From Myxococcus xanthus (GTDB lineage Bacteria > Myxococcota > Myxococcia > Myxococcales > Myxococcaceae), in NCBI RefSeq assembly GCF_900106535.1, contig NZ_FNOH01000001.1:558001-622000 (forward strand): a DNA stretch of 64,000 nt, read 5' to 3'. The notes below the pieces were generated by a model. It was not told the origin of the DNA, ran no database searches, and saw only the letters and a program-made list of their open reading frames with translations. Numbering within the stretch: the stretch's first letter is position 1; each line of letters opens with the position of its first letter. Shown here piece after piece: positions 15,203 through 23,695 of this stretch. The translations under genes and the position numbers were made by a program.

Positions 15203-15859
15203 TCAGGGCGTGGCGGGACGCAGGACGAGCCACGCGGCCACGACCTCGCCCGACGCCCGGCGCTCAGGGGGCAGTTGCATGTGCGTGGTGCCCTCGCCGA
15301 GCCGCAGGTCTGCGGTGCGGCGGAAGGACTCCTGGAATGAGTCGCTGTCCGGGAAGGTGACGCGCGCGACGCAGCCGGCCGCGAAGCATCGAGGCGGCTC
15401 GGCCTGGACGGGCAGCACGTCGGCCTCCACCTGGGCATGCCACTTCGCCAGCGCCGCCCGGGCCTGCGCCGTCCAGGGCTCGTGGCTTTCGCCGGAGGCC
15501 GTCAGCTCCGCCAGCACCGCGTCGCGGCGGGCTTCAGGCGAGGGGTGCGTGCCGCGCAGGGCCGTCACCAGCCGCAGGCGCTGGGCAGGGGGCGTGCGCC
15601 GGGAGCGTGCGGAGCGCTCTGCTTCGGACGCCGAGGTGGGCCTGGTGATGGGGCGAGCGTCCGGCTGCGCCGGGGCGACAGGCGTGGAAGGCCCGGGCGC
15701 GACGGAGCGCGGCCGCGGTGTGGGGGCCTGGGCGAGCGGGGTGGAAGCCTCGGGCTCCGCGGCCTGGTACGGAAGCTCCACCGGCCGGTGAAGCCAGTTC
15801 GCGACGGCGCAGGCCAGCGCCAGTCCCGCGAATCCCATGCTCCAGATGAGTCGGCTCAC
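15203..15859 (-). CDS. Single-pass membrane protein with Pro-rich linker, first gene of the lipoprotein unit
   Basis: A 218-residue protein of unknown function. One N-terminal hydrophobic segment (MGFAGLALACAVANWL) acts as signal anchor, followed by a Pro/Ala/Arg-rich periplasmic linker. The C-terminal domain of about 130 residues contains RCFAAGCVARVTFP, with two Cys that may form a disulfide. The GTG start at 15859 follows AAGGAGG. A longer frame to 15961 would run through the operator and lacks a ribosome site. It lies 47 bp ahead of the HACxH lipoprotein gene and 97 bp from the TGCAA-TCAAG-TTGCA box, so it appears to be part of the same regulated unit. Confidence 0.65.
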   Translation of the reverse strand: MSRLIWSMGFAGLALACAVANWLHRPVELPYQAAEPEASTPLAQAPTPRPRSVAPGPSTPVAPAQPDARPITRPTSASEAERSARSRRTPPAQRLRLVTALRGTHPSPEARRDAVLAELTASGESHEPWTAQARAALAKWHAQVEADVLPVQAEPPRCFAAGCVARVTFPDSDSFQESFRRTADLRLGEGTTHMQLPPERRASGEVVAAWLVLRPATP

Positions 15860-15956
15860 GATGACGCGTCCTCCTTCGCGGCAGGACAGAGCTCTGCCGT
15901 CCCAGCCAGGTCCCCATTCCAGGAACGCCCGCGATAATGTGACATCGTGAATCACA

Positions 15957-15971
15957 TGCAATCAAGTTGCA
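15957..15971. promoter_or_regulatory. TGCAA-N5-TTGCA operator, site 5
   Basis: TGCAA-TCAAG-TTGCA has perfect arms. It lies 97 bp upstream of the GTG at 15859, in the gap between divergent genes. Confidence 0.65.
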
Positions 15972-16029
15972 TTTGCTGGGCGGAGCGGTGGCGTGTGGAC
16001 GTGCGCGGAGGGTGAATCGCGCCGTGAGT

Positions 16030-16062
16030 GGGTCTTGAAAGACCCTGCATTTCTTGTTTTTC
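16030..16062 (+). terminator. Rho-independent terminator-like hairpin
   Basis: GGGTCT-TGAA-AGACCC (16030-16045) is followed by TGCATTTCTTGTTTTTC. It is the most classical intrinsic terminator shape in the window, yet no rightward gene precedes it. It could end a short RNA starting near 15975, or attenuate the nuclease gene at 16173. Confidence 0.5.
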
Positions 16063-16172
16063 AGGAGAGTGGGTTGCCGGTCACGAACCTCATCCACTAG
16101 GACCGTTGCACGCGCTCGGTCCGCGCGTGCGGCGGCCCCGCATGGCCGCCCCTCTCACGCCGAGGTCACTCC

Positions 16173-17036
16173 ATGGGATTTCCGTCCTTCTTGTTGCGCG
16201 TGGTGGTGCTGGCCGTCCTGGCTGTTCCTACGTGGGCCCAGGCGGGCTCGTATCTGCGCGTCGTCAGCTGGAACCTGCGTCACGAGGGGTGGACCGCGGA
16301 GCAGACGTATCGCGAGGACGCGGAGCAGATCTGGCGGCAGTACGGCGCGAACAGTAATTCCAACAACGGCTGTGACCTGGTGTTCCTGCAGGAGGTGATG
16401 AATGCCAGCGTGGTTCCGGCCATCGTGGCGGAGCTCAACGCGGTCTCCGGCGTGAAGTGGCGCTATGCGCAGACGCCGCTCATCGGGCGCTCATCGTACA
16501 AGGAAATCTACGCGGTGTTGTACCGGGAGGACACGGTGTCACTGCTGTCATCCAGTGTGTACGAGGACACCGGCGACACGTTCGAGCGCGAGCCGCAAAT
16601 CGTCCGCGTGCGGCACACGCCCACGGGCGCGGACTACACGTTCATCAACTGGCACACCGTCTGGGGCAATCCCTCCGACCGCGACGCCGAGGTGAAACAG
16701 ATTGGCGCGGTGTTCAAGTCGGTGCAGGACGCCAGCCGCACCGACCAGGACGTCATCCTGGTGGGGGACCACAACATGGCGTGCACGACGGCGTCCTGGG
16801 CGAACCTGGTGGCGCTGTCTCCCACGGTGGAATGCAAACTGAACGTGGCCACCACCATCAACCTCAGCGGTGGCTACGTGAATGCCTATGACCACTTCTG
16901 GATGCAGCCCGAATACGTGACGGAGTTCTCCTCGGCGGGGCGCGACTACATCGGGAACACGCGGGACTTCGTCACCCGCTTGGCGGACCACGCGCCCATC
17001 TACCTGACGCTGTATTCCACCAGCGATACGGATTGA
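16173..17036 (+). CDS. Secreted endonuclease/exonuclease/phosphatase family protein
   Basis: A 287-residue exported member of the DNase I-like fold. The signal peptide covers about residues 1-24 (ending TWAQA). Catalytic landmarks are in the family order: N34 in VSWNLR, E74 in FLQEV, H in NWHTVWG, D and N in VGDHNM, and DH in RLADHAPIYL near the C-terminus. All residues needed for metal-dependent phosphodiester hydrolysis are present. Extracellular or periplasmic DNA or RNA degradation is the simplest role for a predatory or saprophytic organism; other phosphodiester substrates are possible. The next gene starts 4 bp after the stop. Confidence 0.87.
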   Translation: MGFPSFLLRVVVLAVLAVPTWAQAGSYLRVVSWNLRHEGWTAEQTYREDAEQIWRQYGANSNSNNGCDLVFLQEVMNASVVPAIVAELNAVSGVKWRYAQTPLIGRSSYKEIYAVLYREDTVSLLSSSVYEDTGDTFEREPQIVRVRHTPTGADYTFINWHTVWGNPSDRDAEVKQIGAVFKSVQDASRTDQDVILVGDHNMACTTASWANLVALSPTVECKLNVATTINLSGGYVNAYDHFWMQPEYVTEFSSAGRDYIGNTRDFVTRLADHAPIYLTLYSTSDTD

Positions 17037-17040
17037 GACC

Positions 17041-18753
17041 TTGAAACGTCGCGCATGGGGTGTGGGGGGCGCCGCGCTGGTGTTGGCCGCGCTCGCGCTG
17101 TGGTGGCTGTGGCCCGTGGACGTCGCCGCGCCGGTGACGCCCGCGCGCGCCCCCGTTGTACGCACGGAAGCCCCAACCCCCGTGAGTCCGCCGCCGCCCG
17201 TGGCGCCGGCGCCCTCGCACTCAGAGGGACTGGGTCTGCGCGTGGTGCTGCAAGGGGATGTGCCCTTCCAGGGAGAGGCCCGCGTGGGCGTGGACTCCAT
17301 CTCCGACGCGGACCGGCACGTGTGGGAAGTGTCGAAGCGCGAGGGGCGCGAGGGCGCCGGGCCTGAGCGGCTGGAGGGCCTGGCCAACGTGTCAGAGTGG
17401 CGGCCCGTGGAGGTGACGCCGTCCGCGACGGGGGGGACGTTGGGACCGATGCTCGTGCCAGTGGCACCGCTCTACCGGGTGGTGGCCTGGGCAGCGGATG
17501 GAACGTTCTGGCTGGGCGACGTGGTGCCCGAGGAGGGGGCCACCACGGGCATCGTGGAGGCCGTGCTGTCTGCCCGGGCGCCTACCGGTGTGCGGGTGCG
17601 GCTCGCGGGAGCGCGACCCGAGCATGGCCCGTTCTCACTTCGTGTGGTGCGTGGTGTATCCCGGGACGCTCGCGACGCGGAGCGCGCGAGCGAACTGTTG
17701 CCCGTGATTCGGCATGCCGCGCCGGACATCGCCTCCGCGCTCGCGGACGGTACGGCGCTTCCACTTCCCGTGGGGAAGTCGCTGGAGTTGCTGCCCTTGC
17801 CCACGGACCCCGCGGTGGGGCTGGTACTCCGGAGCGCGGCGGGAAGGGAAAGCGCGTGGGTGGAGGTGCCTCTGCGCGAGGGGCGTGTGGAGCCGGCGGT
17901 GCTGGACGTGGGTTCGCTCTTTCCCGATGGCGTGGGTGAGGCGGTGACGCTGCGGGGGAAGCTGGAGCTGGAAGGAACGTTCCGTCCACCGGAGGGCGCG
18001 AGGCTCCTGGGGCCGGGGGACGTGGAAATCCCGCTCGCGCAGGATGGGCGCTTTGTCGTGTCGGGGTTGCCGTCCTGGGAGCCGTCCCGCTTCCGCGTCG
18101 AGGTGGCATCGCCAGTTTCCAGACGTCCGGTGGCCGCGACGGAACAGGCTTTCGATTTCAGGCCCGAGCCGGGTGTGCGGGACGCAGAGGTGACGTGGCG
18201 CGTGAAGGCCTACCGGTGGCTCGTGCTGCGCATGGATGGCGCCATGCGGGCACAGATAGAGGCACGGACCCAGAAGCCCTATCCCGTGTTCGTTCTCCAG
18301 CGGTGGCACCACGAGAAGCAGTGGGAGTTGGCCTCCTCCGGCGCATACATCCAGGAGGAGGATGGGATGGCCGTGTCCATTCTGGAGCCGGGGCGCTATC
18401 GATTGCTGGTGTCCTTCTCTGTTCATGAGGTCTACGCCAGCACCGCCGCGGACATGGGTGAGGACAGGGTGGACGGCACCGTCACCTTCCAGGTGGACAT
18501 GGAGGGGAACGATTGCGAGGTGCTCGTCACGGATGGGCGCAAGCCGGTGTTCGGCGCGCGAGTCACCGCATCAAGTGACGTGAGCTCACTGCCTCCCGCG
18601 TGGGGACTCACGGATGCGCAGGGACGTTGGCGGTTGGGGCGCGTGAGGCCGTTCGGCCTTCACCTGGAGGTGGAGGCGGAGGGATACGCGCCCTGGACAG
18701 GGGAAGTCGCCGAGGCCTGCCGGCGAGGGGGCGAGGTTCGCGTCCAGCTTTAG
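17041..18753 (+). CDS. Single-pass exported protein with carboxypeptidase-regulatory-like C-terminus
   Basis: A 570-residue protein starting at TTG 17041, four bases after the nuclease stop. One N-terminal hydrophobic segment (ALVLAALALWWLWPV) anchors or exports it. A Pro-rich linker and several beta-rich repeats follow. The last ~70 residues look like a carboxypeptidase regulatory-like fold (GARVTASSD, GLTDAQGRWRLGRVRPFGLHL, EAEGYAPWTGEV). This architecture is common in myxobacterial cell-envelope proteins and has no assigned activity. The tight spacing suggests translation coupled to the nuclease gene, but a functional link is not shown. Confidence 0.72.
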   Translation: MKRRAWGVGGAALVLAALALWWLWPVDVAAPVTPARAPVVRTEAPTPVSPPPPVAPAPSHSEGLGLRVVLQGDVPFQGEARVGVDSISDADRHVWEVSKREGREGAGPERLEGLANVSEWRPVEVTPSATGGTLGPMLVPVAPLYRVVAWAADGTFWLGDVVPEEGATTGIVEAVLSARAPTGVRVRLAGARPEHGPFSLRVVRGVSRDARDAERASELLPVIRHAAPDIASALADGTALPLPVGKSLELLPLPTDPAVGLVLRSAAGRESAWVEVPLREGRVEPAVLDVGSLFPDGVGEAVTLRGKLELEGTFRPPEGARLLGPGDVEIPLAQDGRFVVSGLPSWEPSRFRVEVASPVSRRPVAATEQAFDFRPEPGVRDAEVTWRVKAYRWLVLRMDGAMRAQIEARTQKPYPVFVLQRWHHEKQWELASSGAYIQEEDGMAVSILEPGRYRLLVSFSVHEVYASTAADMGEDRVDGTVTFQVDMEGNDCEVLVTDGRKPVFGARVTASSDVSSLPPAWGLTDAQGRWRLGRVRPFGLHLEVEAEGYAPWTGEVAEACRRGGEVRVQL

Positions 18754-18804
18754 GAGAGACCCCGCTCGCGGCGATGGCCACGAGCAGGGCCTGGGCCGCA
18801 CACG

Positions 18805-19389
18805 TCAGGCCGCGTTGGCGGTGATGGCCATCAGCTCCGTGTGAGTACGCCTGGGCGCCGCGGCGGGCTCCAGCTCATCGGCCACCGGGGCGTCCGTCTC
18901 GCCCCCTTCGGTGGTCAGCTCCGGCGCGCGGTTCTTTCCGCCCAGGGCCTCCACCCACCCCTCCAGCAGATCCATCAGCGCGCTGCGCTGCTCGCCTTCC
19001 AAGGGCAACAGCAGCCGGGCCATGCGCTCCTGGACCACTGCGTCCGCCTGCTCCGCGAGGGCGCGGCCCTGCTCCGTGAGCCTCACCCGAACGCGCCGCC
19101 GGTCATGCCGCACGGAGCGCTCGCGCTGGACGAGCTGCGCGGCCTCCAGCCGGTCCAGCAGCCGGCTCAGCCGGGGCGGGGCGATGCCGCCCAGCCGCTC
19201 CGCGAGGACGTTGACGGGAAGGAGGCTCTCCGCCTTCAGCCACCAGACGGCCTGGACCTCCATCGGGTCCAGCTCGGTATGGGGTAGGGCACCCAGGGGA
19301 CTGCCCAACGCACCGCAGCGCGCTACGTCGATGAGCAGATTCCTCAACCGCGCCACCTGCACCCGCACTTCCGCCGAGAGCTCGGACAT
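18805..19389 (-). CDS. MarR-family transcriptional regulator
   Basis: A 194-residue MarR-type winged-helix protein. The DNA-binding part is LLPVNVLAERLGGIAPPRLSRLLDRLEAAQLVQRERS (about 60-95), followed by the wing DRRRVRVRLTEQGRAL. A dimerising helical end follows and then an Ala/Glu-rich tail of about 35 residues that is longer than usual. The ATG at 19389 begins MSELSAEVR; the frame runs on to 19521 but without MarR-like sequence. No operator is obvious, and the neighbours give no clear target. Confidence 0.87.
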   Translation of the reverse strand: MSELSAEVRVQVARLRNLLIDVARCGALGSPLGALPHTELDPMEVQAVWWLKAESLLPVNVLAERLGGIAPPRLSRLLDRLEAAQLVQRERSVRHDRRRVRVRLTEQGRALAEQADAVVQERMARLLLPLEGEQRSALMDLLEGWVEALGGKNRAPELTTEGGETDAPVADELEPAAAPRRTHTELMAITANAA

Positions 19390-19548
19390 CCTGGTCGCCT
19401 CCGTCTCTCGGGCGTCGTCGTCCCTCCGACCGAGGAGTCCCGATGACCGCCCGTCTTCCAAGGGGGCAAAGGCCCCGCCTGGGCGATCAACGGTCCGGCG
19501 CGGAAGGCATATCGGACCCACCGAAAGAAATGTGCGGGGCGCCGTCCG

Positions 19549-20181
19549 TCAGGCGCCGCTGGCCTTCTTGCGCTGGGCCTTCGCCTTGGCGTGGGCCTTG
19601 TCGAAGCCCTCGTAGAAGCGCACGGCCTGCTCGCCCACCATCTGGATGTGCTGGTTGTTGAAGTAGGCGGTGACGGGCGCGGCCACCAGCGGCATGGCGC
19701 GCCCCAGCGTCTGCATGCCGCCCTTCTCCAACAGCATGGCGGCCAGCTTTCCCAACACCTTGGGACCCGCGCGAGGCAGCGGGCCCAGGCCGTTGGCGTA
19801 GCCGAACAAGTCCAGCATCTCCCCGCGCGCCCGCTCCGTCTTGAGGTTCACCTTGTAGAGGGTGGCCACGTCCGTGAGCAGGATGATTTGCAGGTACGCC
19901 ATGAAGAGCAGGTCCGCCGGCAACGCCACCAGCCCGAACACCCCGCTCACTCCGCCCACCATGCTGGCGAGGTTCTTCTTTTCGTCCACGATGCGCTGGG
20001 CCAGCTCCCGCGGCGCCGCCTGCGGGTAGCGCTTCTCCAGGGTCGTGATGCGCACACGCGAGCGCGCCACCTCCTGGAGGACGATGTCCGACAGCCGCGC
20101 CGAGCCGAGCTTCTTCAGCTCCGCCGGAGTCATCTTCTTCATGAAGGCCAGCCGCTCGGCCACGCTGTCGTAGAGACCCAT
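19549..20181 (-). CDS. EcsC-family protein
   Basis: A 210-residue protein resembling the EcsC family, which in Bacillus is associated with an ABC exporter but has no established biochemical activity. The N-terminal helix (LYDSVAERLAFM) and the central hydrophobic glycine-rich stretch (LASMVGGVSGVFGLVALPADLLFMAYLQIILLTDVATLY) are typical. The C-terminus is strongly basic (KAHAKAKAQRKKA). It starts 3 bp after the stop of the lipoprotein gene at 20185-20628, so the two form an operon. Confidence 0.8.
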   Translation of the reverse strand: MGLYDSVAERLAFMKKMTPAELKKLGSARLSDIVLQEVARSRVRITTLEKRYPQAAPRELAQRIVDEKKNLASMVGGVSGVFGLVALPADLLFMAYLQIILLTDVATLYKVNLKTERARGEMLDLFGYANGLGPLPRAGPKVLGKLAAMLLEKGGMQTLGRAMPLVAAPVTAYFNNQHIQMVGEQAVRFYEGFDKAHAKAKAQRKKASGA

Positions 20182-20184
20182 CCC

Positions 20185-20628
20185 TCAATAACCCCGCTCG
20201 GACAGGTAGAGGTCCACCAGCGCGCCTTCTTCGTACCAGGCGTGCCGCATCTCCACGTTGAACCAGCGCGAGTCCGGCTTCGGACCGCGCACCTCCAGCT
20301 TCACCTGATTGGGAGAGGTGTCGATGATGGCCGCACGCGCCTTGCACGCCGAGCCCGGGTCTTCGCCGTAGCCACCCTCGAGGCAGATCTCATCACCCAC
20401 CGAAAGCCGGCGGGTGTACTCGGTGGCCAGATAGAGGGCGTCGTCACACGAGCCCCGCGCGGAGGACGTGCCGAGCGCAGCGCACCGGTTCTGCGGTGGC
20501 GCTTTCACGACAGGGATGACCCCGTAGAGCGGGTCGTCGTTGTTCGGATCCGGACGGAAGGCCCCCGTGCCCGTACAACCTGTCAGCACCAGCGAGAGCG
20601 CGCCAGCGCTCACCCACGACCGCCTCAT
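20185..20628 (-). CDS. Small lipoprotein, function unknown
   Basis: A 147-residue lipoprotein with signal peptide and lipobox LVLTGC (Cys about 18). The mature part contains four further cysteines (NRCAAL, SCDDAL, ICLEGG, SACKAR), possibly two disulfides, and ends in a beta-rich stretch. I recognise no family. The ATG at 20628 is chosen because it opens directly on the signal peptide. It is followed 3 bp later by the EcsC gene, and a hairpin lies just upstream. Confidence 0.68.
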   Translation of the reverse strand: MRRSWVSAGALSLVLTGCTGTGAFRPDPNNDDPLYGVIPVVKAPPQNRCAALGTSSARGSCDDALYLATEYTRRLSVGDEICLEGGYGEDPGSACKARAAIIDTSPNQVKLEVRGPKPDSRWFNVEMRHAWYEEGALVDLYLSERGY

Positions 20629-20654
20629 CGTATCGACTCCTCCGGGGCCCACGA

Positions 20655-20677
20655 CCCCACCCTTTAAGGAAGGGGGG
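20655..20677 (-). terminator. Hairpin between panD and the lipoprotein gene
   Basis: On the + strand CCCCACCCTT (20655-20664) pairs with AAGGGGGG (20670-20677) with one bulged A. It lies 61-83 bp after the panD stop and 27 bp ahead of the lipoprotein ATG, so it may end the panD transcript. Confidence 0.35.
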
Positions 20678-20737
20678 AGCATGGCAAAAGGCGTTCGATG
20701 GGGCAAAGCAGCCAGCGGACCGCCGCGGCGCGGGACG

Positions 20738-21130
20738 TCAGGCCGAGCGGCGCTGCGGGCCCGGAATCTCCTTCGTCTGCCCGGGCACCACGCGGTTGTC
20801 CTTGTCCACGAACACCACGGTGGGCTTCCAGTTCGCCACCTCGGCTTCCTCCACTTCCGCGAAGGTGGCCAGGATGACCAGGTCGCCCGGCTTGTTCAGG
20901 TGCGCCGCCGCGCCGTTGATGCAGATGACGCCGCTGCCGGCCTCACCTTCCAGCGCGTAGGTCTCCAGGCGCGTGCCCTGGGTGATGTTCCAGACCGCGA
21001 CCTTTTCGTTCTCCACGATGTCGGCGGCGCGAAGCAGGTCGCGGTCGATGGTGACGGACCCTTCGTAATCCAGGTCAGCCTGGGTCACGGTCGCGCGGTG
21101 GATTTTCGACTTGAAGAGGATGCGGCGCAT
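20738..21130 (-). CDS. panD: Aspartate 1-decarboxylase
   Basis: A 130-residue pyruvoyl enzyme that makes beta-alanine for pantothenate and CoA. The self-cleavage site is DYEGSV with cleavage expected between G24 and S25, where the Ser becomes the pyruvoyl group. The catalytic-site elements [12 protein letters not shown] (with K9), NG(T)R-type loop GTRLETY and [12 protein letters not shown] are all present. The length matches the family. The final ~15 residues ([14 protein letters not shown]) are a variable tail. It sits alone on its strand, without panB or panC nearby. Confidence 0.95.
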   Translation of the reverse strand: MRRILFKSKIHRATVTQADLDYEGSVTIDRDLLRAADIVENEKVAVWNITQGTRLETYALEGEAGSGVICINGAAAHLNKPGDLVILATFAEVEEAEVANWKPTVVFVDKDNRVVPGQTKEIPGPQRRSA

Positions 21131-21236
21131 GTGTGTCTCGACCTTGGAAAAGCGGCAAGGACGCCCCCACCGTAACGTCTGAGGCGCCCTGGGACAACCC
21201 TGTGTTCAGTTCCCCTGCCCGTAGTGCAGGCAGGCG

Positions 21237-22070
21237 TCACTTAACGAAATTGACGAGCTGATTGAGACTCAGGGGAACGCTCTGGGATTCCGAGGTGAGC
21301 TTGCCGTCCAGGCGGACCTGCGCATTTCCGCCCGAGCGCAGGGCCAGGGCCGCGTTCGCCGCGCGAGCGAAGCTGATGGTGAGGGGCAGGGTGACCTGCT
21401 TCGTCCCGCTGCCGTCCAGCTTGCCCAGGTTGCCGGTGGACAGCGTGCCCACATCCGCGCCCGCCACCTTCAGCGCGCCAGTGATGCCGGCCACCGGCAA
21501 CGGGAAGCTGTTGCGGTTGGTAATCGACAACGGGAATTCCACGGTGGCGCCGGTCAGGGTGATGTCCTTGATGCGCGGCGCCTGGAAGGACACCTGCGGA
21601 ACCTTGGGGACCTCGAAGGTGCCCTCCTTCGCCAGCGGGAAGCTCAGCACGCCCAGGGGCGTCTTCACGCCTAGCGTGCCCTGTGCCTTGAAGGCGGCCT
21701 TGTCCTGCTTGAGGAAGGTCTCCAGCACGGGGACGATGTCCGCGAACTTCACGTTGGCCGGGAAGACGAGTTCGCTCTTGCCGTTGGCCTTGAGCGCCAG
21801 CCCCGAGCGTGGCTTGCCGGCCACCACCTGCTTGCCCTCCACGAAGAAGGCGTAGTCCACCTCGGCCAGGTTCAACCCGAAGCCGTTGGGGTTGTTCAGC
21901 TCGTAGACGAGGTTGATGGTGGCGTCGGACAAGGACGCATCCGCGAGCCGGGCCGTCTTGAAGGAGAGGGTGGGCTTCTTGAAAGCCCCCTTCAGCATCT
22001 TCTGCAAGGCGGCGCAGCCGCTGAGCGTGGTGAGTCCAAGGACGGCCAGGACGAGAAGGGCACGTTTCAT
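21237..22070 (-). CDS. LEA14-like (WHy domain) lipoprotein
   Basis: A 277-residue lipoprotein with signal peptide ending TTLSGC. Two tandem beta-sandwich modules of the LEA type 2/WHy kind follow. The first is LVYELNNPNGFGLNLAEVDYAFFVEG with the characteristic N-P-N-x-F-x-L pattern. The second is FPLSITNRNSFPLPVAGITGAL, with an N-R-N-S-F-P-L equivalent. Such proteins are linked to stress or envelope stability, without known enzymatic activity. I chose the ATG at 22070 (MKRALLVLAV); one at 22079 is equally possible. Divergent from the hydrolase gene at 22141. Confidence 0.82.
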   Translation of the reverse strand: MKRALLVLAVLGLTTLSGCAALQKMLKGAFKKPTLSFKTARLADASLSDATINLVYELNNPNGFGLNLAEVDYAFFVEGKQVVAGKPRSGLALKANGKSELVFPANVKFADIVPVLETFLKQDKAAFKAQGTLGVKTPLGVLSFPLAKEGTFEVPKVPQVSFQAPRIKDITLTGATVEFPLSITNRNSFPLPVAGITGALKVAGADVGTLSTGNLGKLDGSGTKQVTLPLTISFARAANAALALRSGGNAQVRLDGKLTSESQSVPLSLNQLVNFVK

Positions 22071-22140
22071 GGTGGGCATGGGCGTATCACCGGACGCCCC
22101 TTCTCCGCGCGGGATTCAATGCAATGCCGTGGGAGGTGCT

Positions 22141-23682
22141 ATGTGGGGAGCCTCCCGTACCCAGATGGAGGTACCCTTGTCCGGGGTCCGTGCACACATC
22201 TCCTCCCATCTTCCGTCCTGGCGCGCCTTGCTGGCCCTGGGGCTCCTGGCTGCGGCATCGGTGTCCTGTTCCAAGAGCAGCCAGGACCCCGCGGAGCGGC
22301 GAAGGCTGTCGTTGAAGCCCTGCCGCCTGGAGGGGCTGGCCACGCAGGCCCAGTGTGGGACCTACGAGGTCTTCGAGGACCGGGCGGCTCGCACGGGCCG
22401 CAAGATTCCCCTGCGCGTGGTGGTGGTGCCGGCGCTGGCCGCGCAGCCGCAGCCGGATCCATTGGTGCTGCTGGCGGGAGGCCCGGGCCAGGCGGCGTCG
22501 CGCTCGACGCAGGTGCTGATGGCGGTGGAGCGCATCCGCCGCAAGCGCGACATCGTGCTGGTGGACCAGCGAGGTACGGGGGACTCGAATCCGCTGAACT
22601 GCAAGACGGACTCGCCGGAAGAGGGGCTGTCCGCGCGGCTCGAGGAAGGCAAGGCGGCGGAGGAGGTGCGCAAGTGCCGCGAGGGCTGGGACGCCGATGT
22701 GCGGCACTACACCACGCCCGTCGCCATGGATGACCTGGACGAGGTCCGCGAGGCGCTGGGCTACGAGAAGCTCAACCTCTGGGGCGTGTCCTACGGCACG
22801 CGCGCGGCGCTCGTGTACATGCGGCAGCACCCGGAGCGCGTGCGGACCGCCATCCTGGACGGCGTGGCGCCCATGGGGTTGTACCTGCCGCTGTTCGCGC
22901 CCCGCGACGCGCAGCAGGCGCTGGACCGGCTGCTGGCGAACTGCGAGGCGGACGCGGCGTGTACCCAGGCGTATCCGAACCTGCGGCCCAGGACGGAGGC
23001 GTTGCTGACGACGCTGGAGACCACGCCCGCGCGCACTCAGGTGGCGCACCCGCGCACCGGTGTGTTGGAGGAGGTCGTCCTGTCGCGCCGCGCCTTCCTG
23101 GCGCAGCTCTTCGCGCAGCTCTACAGCCCGGAGATGTCCTCCCTGGTGCCGTTGATGCTGGACCGGGCCACGCAGGGAGACTGGTCTCCCTTCGTCGCGC
23201 TCAGCGTGGGCCTGTCGGAGAACCTGGGACGCACGGTGAGCCATGGCCTCTACTTCGCCGTCGTGTGCGCGGAGGACGCGCCCTTCTACGACGAGGCGGC
23301 GCTGGTGCGCGAGTCGCAGGGCACCTGGTTCGGTCCGACGATGGGCCGCGAAGTCCTCTCCGTCTGCGCGGACTGGCCGCGTGGGAGCCTTCCCCAGGGC
23401 TACCGCGAGCCGGTGGTGTCGTCGGTGCCCACGCTGCTCTTGTCGGGCGAGCTGGACCCGGTGACGCCGCCCGCGTGGGCCGAGGAAGCGAAGCGCACGC
23501 TCTCCAACAGCCTGCACGTGGTGGTGCCTGGCGTGGGCCACAACACGATTGGCGCGGACTGCGCGCGCACGCTGATGCTGGACCTGCTGACCCAAGGGAG
23601 CGTGGAGGGGCTGTCGTCCGCGTGCGGCACCAACCTCACCCGTCCTCCCTTCTTCACCTCCTTCGCCGGCCCGGTGCCTTGA
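22141..23682 (+). CDS. Secreted alpha/beta hydrolase, TAP-like (tripeptidyl/prolyl aminopeptidase type)
   Basis: A 513-residue exported hydrolase, probably a lipoprotein (LAAASVSC). The alpha/beta hydrolase core has the oxyanion region LVLLAGGPGQAAS, DQRGTGDSNPLNC, the nucleophile elbow GVSYGTRAAL and the C-terminal TAP-like lid and Asp/His region (LLLSGELDPVTPPAWA, VVPGVGHNTIG). The layout matches secreted tripeptidyl aminopeptidases that remove N-terminal peptides. The ATG at 22141 follows GGAGG four bases upstream. Thirteen bp separate it from the ABC exporter genes, so the three may share a transcript. Exact peptide specificity is not predictable. Confidence 0.85.
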   Translation: MWGASRTQMEVPLSGVRAHISSHLPSWRALLALGLLAAASVSCSKSSQDPAERRRLSLKPCRLEGLATQAQCGTYEVFEDRAARTGRKIPLRVVVVPALAAQPQPDPLVLLAGGPGQAASRSTQVLMAVERIRRKRDIVLVDQRGTGDSNPLNCKTDSPEEGLSARLEEGKAAEEVRKCREGWDADVRHYTTPVAMDDLDEVREALGYEKLNLWGVSYGTRAALVYMRQHPERVRTAILDGVAPMGLYLPLFAPRDAQQALDRLLANCEADAACTQAYPNLRPRTEALLTTLETTPARTQVAHPRTGVLEEVVLSRRAFLAQLFAQLYSPEMSSLVPLMLDRATQGDWSPFVALSVGLSENLGRTVSHGLYFAVVCAEDAPFYDEAALVRESQGTWFGPTMGREVLSVCADWPRGSLPQGYREPVVSSVPTLLLSGELDPVTPPAWAEEAKRTLSNSLHVVVPGVGHNTIGADCARTLMLDLLTQGSVEGLSSACGTNLTRPPFFTSFAGPVP

Positions 23683-23695
23683 GGACGCGCGCGCC

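Larger units (their letters stand above)
15860..16172. other. 313-bp divergent intergenic region
   Basis: This gap separates the leftward lipoprotein unit from the rightward secreted nuclease. It holds the operator at 15957-15971 and the hairpin plus T-rich tract at 16030-16062. I see no convincing open reading frame in it. Confidence 0.6.

Noticed and set aside
22110..22125. TTCAATGCAATGCCG near the hydrolase start, similar to the TGCAA boxes
   Set aside because: Only one arm is present; the sequence five bases later is TGGGA, not TTGCA.
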